64,000 bases of DNA from NCBI GenBank assembly GCA_021531755.1, contig JADYUK010000012.1, positions 1 to 64,000 of the forward strand, given 5' to 3'. This document shows, piece by piece, positions 26,067-35,492 of the stretch. The translations under genes were made by a program, and so were the position numbers. This stretch comes from Hoylesella loescheii. Its GTDB lineage: Bacteria > Bacteroidota > Bacteroidia > Bacteroidales > Bacteroidaceae. The first letter of the stretch is position 1; every line of letters begins with the position of its first letter. Under the pieces are notes generated by a model. That model was given only the letters and a program-made list of their open reading frames with translations, made no database searches and was not told the origin of the DNA.

Positions 26067-27797
26067 TCATTCCTTGCCTTCGGTCTTCCCGGGAAGGGGC
26101 TCTCCCAGCTTCAGGTATATCGATTTCTGATGGTCGGTGATGGTGGTGTTGTCCTCATCGGGATTGAAGTTCTTCACTGCCATGTCTATATATATCCTCG
26201 CTTCCTCATATCGTCCCTGGAGATAGAGTATCCAGGCGTATGTGTCGAGGTATGTCGAGTTGTTCGGCTCGGCCTTGATGGTCTTCAGACTCATGCTGGC
26301 AGCGCGGTCGAGGTCGCCTCCATCCTCCGACAGGTAGTAGGCATAGTTGTTCAGCACGGGGTTCTGTGTGCCGTCGATGCGCAGGCAGTTATCGTATGCC
26401 TTGTATGAGTCGGCGTTGCGGCCGACAGTGTGGAGGGCGTCGCCGAGGAGGCCGTAAATCTGCACGGCGAGCTGCTTGTCCTTGTCCTCGTCGACATTAT
26501 CCGCCGCCTTCTCGAGGACATTGATGCACTCTTTCTCCTGTCCGTCCATGTAATATGCCGTGGCGAGGAGGTATGAGAATGCCCACTCGTCGGGGTTATA
26601 CTGTAGGGCGGGCTTTGCGAGACGTATCATCTCGGCATAGTCCTTGTTCTCGTTCGCCATGAGTATGAGTGTCGTGCGCGCCTGGACATTCTCTGGGTTG
26701 TCGTCGAGGATGCTGACGAGGACGGTCTTCATTGTATCGCGCGGCATGTTCTTCTGCTGCATGTATGCCAGCAGAATCTCCTTTATCGAGGTGTCTGGCT
26801 GTGGCTGCTGCAGTATGCGCCTGAAGAGCTGCAGGACCTGTGTGGAGTCGGTCGTGGCCTGCTCGCTGGCCCTGATGTATGTCTTCAGCAGGAATATCTT
26901 TGTCTCCTGGCTTGTCTTGGGGCTTATGAGGAGGCGTTCGCGCTCGTTGTCGGCGAGAGAGTCGAGGCCCTCAGCGCGGTAATAGTCCATGATGGAGAGC
27001 ATAGCGTTCTCGTTCTCCGGCTCCTCCTTCAGCACGGCACGGTAGTCAGCGAGCGCCTCACGCTTCTTCCCGAGACCGAGATACCAGTTGCCTCGCATGA
27101 TGCGGTAGTCAAGGTCGAGAGGGTGGTTGGCGACAAGGGCGTCAAGAGCCTTACGCGCACGGCGCTCATCGCCCATGGCGTTGTATATCTGGAGCTTGGT
27201 CATCGTGATGCGCTCGTTGTCCCCCTCCTGGACAGCAATGCGGTCGAGCGTCTGGAGCGAGCGCTCGTTGTCCTTCTGGTACTGGTAGATGGAGAGCAGC
27301 AGCTGGAGCATGTCGGTGCGGTCGGGCGATGCGCGGACGATGTCCTCGGCAAGGCTGGCTGCCGCTGTGACATCATTGTTGTCGAGGCGTATGGGCAGCA
27401 GGGCCTCCTTGTAGGTCACATTGTCTGGCTGCAGGGCTGCCGCCTTCTCTATCATGGCGACACGCATCGAGTCGTCGCTCTCTGAGCTGTAACACTTTGC
27501 AAGATAGAAATATGTCTCCGCCGCGTCAGGCATGATGTCGCGGCAACGCGTGAGCATGACACGTGCCGTATCTCTCCTCCCCGCCGCGAGCTGGGCGACA
27601 GCGTTGAGGAAGTGGTACTGGTAGCGGGCAGCCACTGTCGTGGTGTCGACCGTGAGAGTGTCGTCGGCATGGGCCGGCACAGCCGTAAGAAGCCCCGCGG
27701 CCACCATGGCGATGGCCACGACACACACAGCCACAGCCTTGCGGGCGGCGGCAAGCAGGGGGCGAAGCGTCATGTTCTGTTCAAAAAAATGTGTCAT
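26067..27797 (-). CDS. Tetratricopeptide repeat protein, exported
   Basis: The 576-residue protein has a hydrophobic signal or anchor segment (about 20-43, cleavage near AHADD) followed by about a dozen helical TPR-type repeats over the rest (for example AETYFYLAKCY, WAFSYLLATAYYMDGQ, STYLDTYAWILYLQGRYEEA). TPR arrays bind other proteins. The start may instead be at 27773 (MTLRPLL), which gives a more usual signal peptide. It is 39 bases after dut and precedes DUF4292 and the EnvC-like gene; this gene order is widespread in Bacteroidales and suggests an envelope role. Partner unknown. Confidence 0.88.
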   Translation of the reverse strand: MTHFFEQNMTLRPLLAAARKAVAVCVVAIAMVAAGLLTAVPAHADDTLTVDTTTVAARYQYHFLNAVAQLAAGRRDTARVMLTRCRDIMPDAAETYFYLAKCYSSESDDSMRVAMIEKAAALQPDNVTYKEALLPIRLDNNDVTAAASLAEDIVRASPDRTDMLQLLLSIYQYQKDNERSLQTLDRIAVQEGDNERITMTKLQIYNAMGDERRARKALDALVANHPLDLDYRIMRGNWYLGLGKKREALADYRAVLKEEPENENAMLSIMDYYRAEGLDSLADNERERLLISPKTSQETKIFLLKTYIRASEQATTDSTQVLQLFRRILQQPQPDTSIKEILLAYMQQKNMPRDTMKTVLVSILDDNPENVQARTTLILMANENKDYAEMIRLAKPALQYNPDEWAFSYLLATAYYMDGQEKECINVLEKAADNVDEDKDKQLAVQIYGLLGDALHTVGRNADSYKAYDNCLRIDGTQNPVLNNYAYYLSEDGGDLDRAASMSLKTIKAEPNNSTYLDTYAWILYLQGRYEEARIYIDMAVKNFNPDEDNTTITDHQKSIYLKLGEPLPGKTEGKE

Positions 27798-27836
27798 CTG
27801 TAGATTATCTGTGTCGCGTGGGTGTCACCCATGTCT

Positions 27837-28274
27837 TCATCTGACACCCGTGTGGCCGTATCCTCCCTCTCCACGCTGTGTCTCGTCGAGCTCCTCGACA
27901 AGTCTCAGCTCAACTTTCTCATATCGCGATATGACCATCTGAGCTATGCGCTCGCCATCGTTGACAGTGAAGTCCTCGCTGCCAAGATTGACAAGCACGA
28001 CACCTATCTCGCCCCTGTAGTCGGCGTCGATGGTGCCCGGAGTGTTCAACACTGTTATGCCATGCTTCAGCGCGAGACCTGAGCGGGGCCTCACCTGTGC
28101 CTCATACCCCTCTGGAAGGGCTATGTGGATGCCGGTCTTTATGAGGCGGCGCTCAAGCGGACGGAGAACGATAGGGGCGTCGATATTGGCACGGAGGTCC
28201 ATGCCAGCACTCTGGCTCGTGGCGTAGGCCGGCAGGGGCTGGTGGCCACGGTTGACAATCTTCACTTCTGTCAT
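27837..28274 (-). CDS. dut: Deoxyuridine 5'-triphosphate nucleotidohydrolase
   Basis: The 145-residue trimeric dUTPase shows all five family motifs: AGMDLRA, RPRSGLA, the uracil-binding [14 protein letters not shown] segment with catalytic Asp, GERIAQM, and [10 protein letters not shown] at the C-terminal arm. It turns dUTP into dUMP and pyrophosphate, keeping uracil out of DNA and feeding dTMP synthesis. First gene of the leftward operon; divergent from a dNTPase gene 191 bases away. Confidence 0.97.
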   Translation of the reverse strand: MTEVKIVNRGHQPLPAYATSQSAGMDLRANIDAPIVLRPLERRLIKTGIHIALPEGYEAQVRPRSGLALKHGITVLNTPGTIDADYRGEIGVVLVNLGSEDFTVNDGERIAQMVISRYEKVELRLVEELDETQRGEGGYGHTGVR

Positions 28275-28382
28275 AGTTGGTCGTGGGATGGCTTGTTGGA
28301 TTTGTATGGTGGGTTACAGTAACGCCCCTTTGCTGTCAGCAGGGGCTCATCAGCATCTTCAGGAAGATACTCATATGACTTG

Positions 28383-28390
28383 CAAAAATA
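28383..28390 (-). promoter_or_regulatory. dut operon promoter -7 element
   Basis: TATTTTTG on the minus strand fits TAnnTTTG. Transcription from near 28378 would give a leader of about 104 bases. Confidence 0.4.
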
Positions 28391-28431
28391 CTCATTTATA
28401 TTCAATTAATCGTCATTTTGGTATAAAAAAG

Positions 28432-28461
28432 TTTGTTTGTTAGAGAATTTTAGTACCTTTG
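28432..28461 (+). promoter_or_regulatory. dgt-like gene promoter, unusually close to the start codon
   Basis: TTTG (28432-28435) and TACCTTTG (28454-28461) form a -33/-7 pair with 18 bases between. The -7 box ends only four bases before the ATG at 28466, so the transcript may start at or next to the start codon. Confidence 0.65.
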
Positions 28462-28465
28462 CAGC

Positions 28466-29800
28466 ATGATGAACTGGAACCAACTTATATCGACAAAGCG
28501 TCTCGGACAGGAGGCACGACATACCGAGCGCCACGATGAGCGCTCAGAGTTCAAGCGCGACTATGACCGCCTGATATTCTCAGCGCCATTCCGCCGTATG
28601 CAGAACAAGACCCAGGTGTTCCCCCTCCCAGGGAGCATCTTCGTCCATAACCGCCTGACACACTCGCTCGAAGTGGCAAGCGTGGGGATGTCGTTAGGCA
28701 ACGATGTGGCACGCGAGCTGACATCAAGGCATCCGGAACTCCGCGACACGCTGATACAGGAGATAGGGACCATTGTCTCCACAGCATGTCTCGCACACGA
28801 TATGGGCAACCCACCATTCGGCCACTCAGGAGAGAAAGCCATACAGACATTCTTCACCGAGGGGCAGGGACAGTACATCAGGAATCTCGTCAGCGAAGCT
28901 CTGTGGAGCGACATGACACACTTTGAGGGCAACGCCAACGCCTTCCGCATACTCTCCCACCGCTTCTGCGGGCGCCGTGAGGGAGGTTTCGTCATGACAT
29001 ACTCCACTCTCGCCTCGATAGTCAAGTACCCATGCGAGAGCCGGGCGGCCGGGAAGAAAGGGAAATTCGGATTCTTCAACGATGACAGCCAGACATACAT
29101 TAAGATTGCAGAGGAACTGGGAATACCACGCATCTCGGCTGACAGTCTCGCATACGCACGCCACCCTCTCGTCTATCTCACTGAGGCAGCCGACGATATA
29201 TGCTACGAGATAATGGACATAGAGGACGCCCACAAGCTGAAGATACTGTCGTTCGAGGAGACCAGCGCGCTGCTCCTGGGATTCTTCGACAGCAAGACAC
29301 AGGAGGCCATACGCAAGAGAATAATCGAGGAGGGAATCACTGACAGCAACGAGAAGGTGATATACATGAGGGCGAGGGCCATCGGACTGCTTGAGAGTCT
29401 CTGTGTGAGAGTGTTCGTGGAGCATGAGGAGGAAATTCTCTCAGGGACATTCAGCGGAGGGCTGATAGACCATATCGCCGAGCCATCGCTGTCGGCATAC
29501 CGCCGGTGCCAGAAGGTATCGGGGGAGAGGATATACAACAGCAAGCCCGTCGTCGACATAGAGCTGTCAGGATACAAGATAATGGAGACACTCATGGAAC
29601 AGATGACAAAGGCTGTGGTCCACCCCGAGCTGTTCCACTCGCGCCAGCTCCTGCGCCGTGTGTCGTCACAGTATGACATACACTCAGACGACCTCGGCAC
29701 ACGCCTTCTCGCCGTCATAGACTACGTCTCGGGCATGACTGACATCTACGCCCTTGACATATACCAGAAGATAAACGGCATAAGTCTGCCAATAGTATAA
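28466..29800 (+). CDS. dgt: dGTPase-like deoxynucleotide triphosphohydrolase (HD domain)
   Basis: The 444-residue protein has the HD-superfamily metal site: His66 in HNRLTHSLEVA, His111-Asp112 in CLAHDMGNPPFGH, with a later Asp in AADDICYEIMD. The N-terminal RRMQNKTQVFPL segment is typical of dGTPases. These enzymes split dNTPs into nucleoside and triphosphate, controlling dNTP pools and sometimes phage growth. It is divergent from dut, another dNTP sanitising enzyme. The start is at 28466 or 28469 (MM); a promoter sits directly in front. Confidence 0.93.
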   Translation: MMNWNQLISTKRLGQEARHTERHDERSEFKRDYDRLIFSAPFRRMQNKTQVFPLPGSIFVHNRLTHSLEVASVGMSLGNDVARELTSRHPELRDTLIQEIGTIVSTACLAHDMGNPPFGHSGEKAIQTFFTEGQGQYIRNLVSEALWSDMTHFEGNANAFRILSHRFCGRREGGFVMTYSTLASIVKYPCESRAAGKKGKFGFFNDDSQTYIKIAEELGIPRISADSLAYARHPLVYLTEAADDICYEIMDIEDAHKLKILSFEETSALLLGFFDSKTQEAIRKRIIEEGITDSNEKVIYMRARAIGLLESLCVRVFVEHEEEILSGTFSGGLIDHIAEPSLSAYRRCQKVSGERIYNSKPVVDIELSGYKIMETLMEQMTKAVVHPELFHSRQLLRRVSSQYDIHSDDLGTRLLAVIDYVSGMTDIYALDIYQKINGISLPIV

Positions 29801-29836
29801 GGCTATGTAACAAGCCGACACACACGGACGGGAAAA

Positions 29837-29909
29837 CCCGGACAACCGCCCAGCAGAGACCACGATGGCGATGATAGCCTGAAGAGGTCTTGCTGGGCGG
29901 TTGTCCCGG
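29837..29909. terminator. Long hairpin between convergent dgt-like and GH51 genes
   Basis: Bases 29837-29855 pair with 29891-29909 at 18 of 19 positions (core GACAACCGCCCAGCA). No T-run follows. It lies just after the dgt-like stop and probably ends transcription from one or both sides. Confidence 0.6.
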
Positions 29910-29955
29910 TTATGAATGGAATTATGTGCTTTGCTTTATTGTGCCGTCATCACAT

Positions 29956-30021
29956 ATGGATGGAGAGGTTACCACACATGGATGGAGGGACCATCATATA
30001 CGAATATAAGGGCCATCATGC
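29956..30021 (+). repeat. Tandem repeat, 22-bp period, three copies
   Basis: Units start at 29956, 29978 and 30000. Units one and two share ATGGATGGAG; units two and three share the GG(A/G)CCATCAT block at the same unit position. It lies 30-95 bases 3' of the GH51 gene. Confidence 0.8.
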
Positions 30022-30050
30022 CATGGACGGCGGGTACGTGATGCCTTAAA

Positions 30051-31619
30051 TCACTTCAGCTCAAGGGTCACGATTGACATTGGTGGGAGCTTGACATCGA
30101 GAGTGTTCTTCTTTATCTTCGCTCCGTCGAACGGCTTGCGTGTGATGCGCTCGGGGTTGTCAAAGTCGTTGTACTCGCTGACAGACTTCGCTGTCAGTAT
30201 CTCTCCGCCGACGCTCTTAGCCTTTATTGAGCCGAGGTTGACAGCCACCTGCTGCGCCTTCTCGAGCGATGTGTTGGCTATCGCTATCACTGTTGTGCCA
30301 GAGGCGGTCTTAGCCGCTGTCGCTGAGATGAATGGGACAGAGCCGTCTTCCATATTGTGCATCTTTCCACCCTTGACATTGCGTGTCGATGTCTGTATGT
30401 CGAGCGGCACGTATGTGGCGTTCTGGAACGGGGTGTACATCTTGAAGACGTGGTATGTCGGTGTGAGCACCATGTGTCCTGTGCCCTTTGTGTCGGTGAG
30501 TATCATGCTCTGCAGCACGTTGACAATCTGCGCTATGTTGGCCATCCTGACACGGTCAGTATATTTATGGAAGATATTCAGCGAGAGAGCTGCCACCATG
30601 GCGTCGCGCATGGTGTTCTGCTGGTAGAGGTGGCCTCGTATTGTCCCGGGCTCCTCGTCCCACCATGTGCCCCACTCGTCGACCATGAGTGCGATGCGCT
30701 TCTTTGGGTCTTTCCTGTCCATTATGTCACAGTGGCGCTTTATGACACCCTCTATCTGCAGGCTCTTGCCGAGTGTCAGGTAGTACTCCTCAGGGCTGAA
30801 GGCTGTGGCAGAGCCTTTCGAGCCGCCCCATCCCTTCACGGTATAGTAGTGGAGGGAGAGTCCGTCCATGCGGTTCCCGACACGGTCCATGAGCACCTCT
30901 GTCCAGTTATAGTCATAGTCGCTGGCACCGCTGGCAATCTTGAAGAGCTTGTGGTCGTCATAGTTACGGCAGTAAGTGGAGTATCTGCGGTAGAGGTCAG
31001 AGTAGTATTCCGGGCGCATGTTTCCGCCACATCCCCAGCTCTCGTTGCCCACGCCGATGTATTTGAGGTTCCATGATTTCTCCCTTCCGTTCTTGCGTCG
31101 CAGGTTAGCCATAGGTGTGTCGCCGTCCGATGTCATGTACTCCACCCACTTCGCTATTTCCTCCACGGTTCCCGAGCCGACGTTTCCGCTTATATAAGGC
31201 TCTGCTCCGATAAGCTCACAGAGGTTCAGGAACTCATGTGTGCCGAACGAGTTGTCCTCTATTGTCCCGCCCCAGTTATTGTTCTGCATCTTAGGGCGCT
31301 GGCTCTGCGGACCTATGCCGTCCATCCAGTGATACTCGTCGGCAAAGCATCCGCCAGGCCATCGCAGCACAGGGACCTTGAGGTCCTTGAGCGCATTGAG
31401 CACATCAGTGCGGTATCCGTCGGTATTGGGTATCTGTGACCCTTTGCCGACCCACAGGCCGCCGTAGATACATGTGCCGAGATGCTCGGCAAACTGGCCG
31501 TATATCTCGCGAGGGATTATCTGTTTCGCCTCGTCAGAGCGGAGTGTCACTGTCGCGTCCTGTGCCATGACAGGCAGCGCAGAGGCTGAGATGATGAGTG
31601 TTGTGAGCAGATTCTTCAT
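30051..31619 (-). CDS. Glycoside hydrolase family 51 alpha-L-arabinofuranosidase, secreted
   Basis: The 522-residue enzyme has a signal peptide ([19 protein letters not shown]) and the GH51 barrel: [13 protein letters not shown] (86-98), acid/base Glu193 in [11 protein letters not shown], nucleophile Glu315 in MVDEWGTWW, then a C-terminal beta-sandwich ending MSIVTLELK. It removes alpha-L-arabinofuranose from arabinan, arabinoxylan or arabinogalactan side chains. A GH43 gene lies upstream in the same direction (244-base spacer with 22-bp repeat), so the two may act together. Confidence 0.96.
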   Translation of the reverse strand: MKNLLTTLIISASALPVMAQDATVTLRSDEAKQIIPREIYGQFAEHLGTCIYGGLWVGKGSQIPNTDGYRTDVLNALKDLKVPVLRWPGGCFADEYHWMDGIGPQSQRPKMQNNNWGGTIEDNSFGTHEFLNLCELIGAEPYISGNVGSGTVEEIAKWVEYMTSDGDTPMANLRRKNGREKSWNLKYIGVGNESWGCGGNMRPEYYSDLYRRYSTYCRNYDDHKLFKIASGASDYDYNWTEVLMDRVGNRMDGLSLHYYTVKGWGGSKGSATAFSPEEYYLTLGKSLQIEGVIKRHCDIMDRKDPKKRIALMVDEWGTWWDEEPGTIRGHLYQQNTMRDAMVAALSLNIFHKYTDRVRMANIAQIVNVLQSMILTDTKGTGHMVLTPTYHVFKMYTPFQNATYVPLDIQTSTRNVKGGKMHNMEDGSVPFISATAAKTASGTTVIAIANTSLEKAQQVAVNLGSIKAKSVGGEILTAKSVSEYNDFDNPERITRKPFDGAKIKKNTLDVKLPPMSIVTLELK

Positions 31620-31788
31620 AGTTTCTTCTTGGTTTTTTGTTATGTTGATTGTTAGTTAAGCCGTAGGTCGGGGGTGTAAGGATTGATGGCGGGAGAGTAC
31701 CTGAAGGGGGCTCCATAGGCTGGGAGCAGCGGGGATGGACCCTGGCAGGTATAGCCCTGCCACAGCCTGCCAGAAGGTGGGGTGAAGG

Positions 31789-31843
31789 CAGGATGAAAGC
31801 AGGATGAAGGCGGGGGCCAGGCAGGATGAAGGCGGGGGTGGCG
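31789..31843 (+). repeat. Tandem repeat, 22-bp period (two copies plus an 11-bp half)
   Basis: CAGGATGA occurs at 31789, 31800 and 31822 (spacing 11 then 22). The full units 31800-31821 and 31822-31843 match at 18 of 22 bases, sharing CAGGATGAAGGCGGGGG. It lies between the GH43 stop (31864) and the GH51 start (31619). Confidence 0.85.
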
Positions 31844-31863
31844 CCAGAGCGGGGAGTGGGGTG

Positions 31864-32922
31864 TCACTTCTTGTCCTTCTGCTCCCTCATCTTGCGGTCG
31901 AAGGCCTCCAGGCGCTTGTACTCTTTCTTTGTCAGGCGCATGAACGAGCCGTGCTGTGGCCCTGTCACACCCTTTATGTCGACAGGGTCGTGGAAGTTCT
32001 GCAGGTTCTCGTCGGCCTGGCATATGCGGTAGTGCTTGGGCGAGTCAGAGTATTGTATATAAGCCACTCGCCACCCTTTCTCTCCCATTATCTGGAAAGC
32101 CGACGAGCCCTCACACATCTTCTTGCCCTCGAAGCTGACATAGTCGTCCTCTGACGGCTCAGGCCATGGACCGAGAAGTGTAGGCGCCTTTGTCGAGAAG
32201 ATGCCTGTCTTGCCGCCCTCCTTCTTGATGAGCATGTGGTAGAGGCCGTCGGACGGGAGGAGGTTTATGTCTGCATCAATGGTGGCATAGCCCCAGTCGA
32301 AGAGCAGGCGAGGCTTTGTTATGCGTGTGAAAGAGCGGTCGGCATATGAGTAGTACATGCGGTCATACTTCTCCTCAGGGGTGTTGAGCATGGAGTAGTA
32401 TATCATGTAACCGCCCTTTGTGCCGTCCTTCCATACGTAAGAGGGGTCCCAGAATATCTGTGGAGCCCATACGCGGCGTATTGTGGAGTAGTCCTTGTAG
32501 CAGTCGGGCGACTCAGGGTCGCAGAATATTGAAGGGCCTTTGCGGAAGTCGAATGTCACGGACTTCCAGTTCAGGAGATCGTCACTGCGCAGGAGGTCGA
32601 TGCCGTAGTTATGCCATTGGCGTGAGCGGCGGACACACATGTCGGTAGTAACCATGACATATCCTTTGCCATTATAGGCGCGTGTGATGTAGGCATCGCG
32701 TGTGCCACCCTCTATCCTTGCATGCTCCCATGGCGAGAAAATAGAGTCGCCACCTATTATGTCCTGATAGTTCAGTCCGTCGCGGCTGATGGCATAGGCG
32801 GTCCATTCTCCCTTGTCGCTCATGTGGCAGTAGAGATATCCATAGTTTCCTTTCTGAAGATTCTGCGCGCTGGCTGACAGGCATGACATGACAGTAAGCA
32901 CCAGCATTAGGGTCTTTTTCAT
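31864..32922 (-). CDS. Glycoside hydrolase family 43-like secreted protein
   Basis: The protein is 352 residues from the start at 32922 (MKKTLMLVLTVMSCLSASAQ, a signal peptide); an in-frame ATG at 32958 would add 12 residues in front of it and is rejected. Five-bladed propeller features of GH43 relatives are visible: GGTRDAYITRAY in the first half, WAPQIFWDPSY, then DADINLLPSDGLYHMLIKKE and a final HGSFMRLTKKEY. Family members act on arabinose- or xylose-containing glycans. It precedes the GH51 arabinofuranosidase in the same direction. Substrate not determined by sequence alone. Confidence 0.85.
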   Translation of the reverse strand: MKKTLMLVLTVMSCLSASAQNLQKGNYGYLYCHMSDKGEWTAYAISRDGLNYQDIIGGDSIFSPWEHARIEGGTRDAYITRAYNGKGYVMVTTDMCVRRSRQWHNYGIDLLRSDDLLNWKSVTFDFRKGPSIFCDPESPDCYKDYSTIRRVWAPQIFWDPSYVWKDGTKGGYMIYYSMLNTPEEKYDRMYYSYADRSFTRITKPRLLFDWGYATIDADINLLPSDGLYHMLIKKEGGKTGIFSTKAPTLLGPWPEPSEDDYVSFEGKKMCEGSSAFQIMGEKGWRVAYIQYSDSPKHYRICQADENLQNFHDPVDIKGVTGPQHGSFMRLTKKEYKRLEAFDRKMREQKDKK

Positions 32923-32993
32923 AGGTCGAGGCTTGAAGTTAGGTTGGCCTCCCCACACTGTCCGAGGTGTGGAGACGGCACATTAATTTTGTG

Positions 32994-33001
32994 CAAATAT
33001 A
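32994..33001 (-). promoter_or_regulatory. GH43-GH51 promoter -7 element
   Basis: TATATTTG on the minus strand fits TAnnTTTG, placing the start near 32989 (leader about 67 bases). A second candidate, TAATTTTG, lies at 33074-33067. Confidence 0.5.
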
Positions 33002-33079
33002 TTAAAAATATCGGACATACCAACTCAACGAGGGGTATTTTTTTGCCATCAAGGTGGTTCCGAATGCAAAATTAGCGGT

Positions 33080-33420
33080 TTTTCCTTTACGTCATTATAA
33101 CTTTTAGGTAATTTTCTTGCAATAATAGATAATAACCCTTGTTCGCCTGCTGAGCGACGTCGGCAGCATGCCCTGCGCCACCGTCCTGCATGTTACAGCC
33201 GCAGAGAGGATGACGTGCCGGGCAGATGTCCGGATAGTCGTGTAAACGCGTCTGCCACAGCACCATCGTCCGTATGGCTGATACACCGCGCGCACCAAGC
33301 ATCAGGGGCACATATCACACCATACCTTCACCCTCAGACAACGACACACGACACATCCCTGGGGAGAGCCAAACATACCCTTATGATACAGCAAAGAATA
33401 ACAAAAAGCAAGAAATTTTC
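33080..33420. other. Gene-free stretch
   Basis: No gene is supported between the GH43 promoter and the gdhA promoter. Short open frames lack start signals and domains. No strong hairpin or repeat was seen. Confidence 0.4.
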
Positions 33421-33434
33421 AAAAAAATATACCA

Positions 33435-33470
33435 TTTTGTTGCATAAATAAAATCATTTATGTACCTTTG
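33435..33470 (+). promoter_or_regulatory. gdhA promoter
   Basis: TTTTGTTG (33435-33442) and TACCTTTG (33463-33470) form a good -33/-7 pair with 20 bases between. Transcription would start near 33475, leaving an unusually long leader of about 276 bases. Confidence 0.65.
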
Positions 33471-33500
33471 CAACCGTTTTCAAGAGTTTTCCTTATTATC

Positions 33501-33641
33501 ATGCCTTACAATATACCCCTGAGACAAGAACACGGCATGAGTATACGACCAATAGAAGCGAGGTCTCGCATATGGCTGGAAAAGCGTCCGCGTCGGCCAG
33601 GCGATGAGACTGGCGGATGTCACAAGAATGTCGCCATATAG
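33501..33641 (+). CDS. Possible 46-residue leader ORF upstream of gdhA
   Basis: An ATG at 33501, about 25 bases inside the predicted gdhA transcript, opens a 46-codon frame (MPYNIPLRQEHGMSIRPIEA start, GGCHKNVAI end). It is rich in Arg and Pro and matches nothing I know. It may be a regulatory leader peptide, an independent small protein or chance. Confidence 0.2.
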   Translation: MPYNIPLRQEHGMSIRPIEARSRIWLEKRPRRPGDETGGCHKNVAI

Positions 33642-33750
33642 CCGCTGCAAGACTTCAACCCAATAGAGGAGAGACAACAAAGCCCGGAAGACTACAGACA
33701 ACAACCCAACAAGACACAAAACAACCACATATAAAGAAATATAACAGAAG

Positions 33751-35088
33751 ATGAAAGCATCAGAAGTATTAGCAGACCTTAAGCGTCGCTTCCCCAATGA
33801 GCCTGAGTATCACCAGGCAGTAGAAGAGGTCCTCGGAACTATCGAGGAGGAATACAACAAGCATCCAGAATTCGAGAAGGTTAACCTCATAGAGCGTCTC
33901 TGCATCCCCGACCGCATATACCAGTTCCGTGTCACATGGATGGACGACAAGGGCCAGATACAGACAAATATGGGCTACCGTGTGCAGCACAACAACGCCA
34001 TCGGCCCATATAAAGGCGGCATCCGCTTCCACAGCTCAGTGAATCTCGGCATCCTGAAGTTCCTCGCTTTCGAGCAGACATTCAAGAACTCCCTGACCAC
34101 TCTCCCCATGGGCGGCGGCAAAGGCGGCTCAGACTTCTCTCCACGCGGCAAGTCAAACGCTGAGGTCATGCGTTTCTGCCAGGCCTTCATGCTTGAGCTG
34201 ACACGCCATATCGGCCCGGACACTGATGTCCCTGCTGGCGATATAGGTGTCGGCGGACGTGAGGTAGGCTACATGTTCGGCATGTACAAGAAGCTGACAC
34301 GTGAGTTCTCTGGCGTGCTGACTGGCAAGGGCCGCGAGTTCGGAGGCTCTCTCATACGTCCGGAGGCAACAGGTTACGGAACAGTATATTTCCTCCGTGC
34401 GATGCTCAAGACCAAGGGCGAGACCATCGAGGGCAAGAAGGTGCTCATCTCTGGTGCCGGCAACGTGGCACAGTACGCAGCAGAGAAAGTGCTGCAGCTC
34501 GGTGGCATACCGATGACCATGTCTGACTCTGACGGCTATATCTACGACCCGGATGGCATCACACGCGAGAAGCTCGACTGGATCATGCAGCTGAAGAACG
34601 AGTACCGCGGACGTATCAGAGAGTACATCGACGAGTATCCTACAGCAAAGTATGTTGAGGGTGCGAAGCCATGGTTCGAGAAGGCAGACATCGCTCTCCC
34701 ATGCGCCACACAGAACGAGCTCAACGAGGAGGCGGCAAAGGCTCTCGTCGCAAACGGTGTCATAGCTGTCGCTGAGGGCGCCAACATGCCTACCACACCA
34801 GAGGCAATCAAGGTGTTCCAGGACGCGAAGATTCTCTACTCTCCAGGCAAGGCGTCAAACGCAGGCGGCGTGTCAGTATCAGGACTGGAGATGACACAGA
34901 ACTCCGAGCGCCTCTCATGGACAGCAGAGGAGGTCGACGCCAAGCTGCTCTGGATTATGGAGAATATCCACGAGGACTGTGTCAAGTATGGCACAGAGGC
35001 CGACGGATATGTCAATTATGTGAAGGGCGCTAACGTTGCGGGCTTCATGAAGGTTGCAAAGGCGATGATGGCACAGGGTGTCGTATAA
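33751..35088 (+). CDS. gdhA: Glutamate dehydrogenase (NADP-type, hexameric)
   Basis: The 445-residue protein has the standard length of NADP-dependent bacterial GDH. Seen: the catalytic-lysine region PMGGGKGGSDFSPRGKS (about 124-140), PAGDIGVGGREVGYMFG, and the Rossmann motif ISGAGNVAQYAAEK (about 235-248). It joins ammonia to 2-oxoglutarate to form glutamate, the main ammonium route in gut Bacteroidales. It stands alone between a strong promoter and a terminator. Coenzyme choice is inferred from family. Confidence 0.96.
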   Translation: MKASEVLADLKRRFPNEPEYHQAVEEVLGTIEEEYNKHPEFEKVNLIERLCIPDRIYQFRVTWMDDKGQIQTNMGYRVQHNNAIGPYKGGIRFHSSVNLGILKFLAFEQTFKNSLTTLPMGGGKGGSDFSPRGKSNAEVMRFCQAFMLELTRHIGPDTDVPAGDIGVGGREVGYMFGMYKKLTREFSGVLTGKGREFGGSLIRPEATGYGTVYFLRAMLKTKGETIEGKKVLISGAGNVAQYAAEKVLQLGGIPMTMSDSDGYIYDPDGITREKLDWIMQLKNEYRGRIREYIDEYPTAKYVEGAKPWFEKADIALPCATQNELNEEAAKALVANGVIAVAEGANMPTTPEAIKVFQDAKILYSPGKASNAGGVSVSGLEMTQNSERLSWTAEEVDAKLLWIMENIHEDCVKYGTEADGYVNYVKGANVAGFMKVAKAMMAQGVV

Positions 35089-35176
35089 GACAAGAACCAC
35101 CCGTCTGCCGTCTGACAGATATACACAAGCACAAACATTCAATTATAAGGATTAAAGATTAGGAATTGTCTCTTCG

Positions 35177-35231
35177 AGGCAGACCGCATGATTCTGGGTG
35201 ACCAGGGGCATGATGGTCTGCCTTGTTTTTT
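35177..35231 (+). terminator. gdhA terminator
   Basis: AGGCAGACC (35177-35185) pairs with GGTCTGCCT (35215-35223), followed by TGTTTTTTG. Confidence 0.8.
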
Positions 35232-35437
35232 GGGCTGATGGAAGCGGGAAAGAGGCAGAGAGATACGGGCATGAGAGCAGGGACAAGACGCAGGGAGCTG
35301 TGAAAGTGCCAGGCGTCCGGCACATCCGGCAGGACCACACGTCAGGGCTGAGGACAAGGACACCGCATCTTGCCGATGCGGACAAGGCCGACGTAGCGGG
35401 CGGTTTATATAGTAGGCATAAGCTGCAAATGGTCCCG

Positions 35438-35473
35438 TTTTCTTGTATAAGTCACGGAAAATGTGTAACTTTG
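35438..35473 (+). promoter_or_regulatory. DEAD-box helicase gene promoter
   Basis: TTTTCTTG (35438-35445) and TAACTTTG (35466-35473) form a -33/-7 pair with 20 bases between; the leader would be only about 15 bases. The 35232-35437 stretch before it shows no gene. Confidence 0.65.
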
Positions 35474-35492
35474 CAGCAAAATAACATTTATA

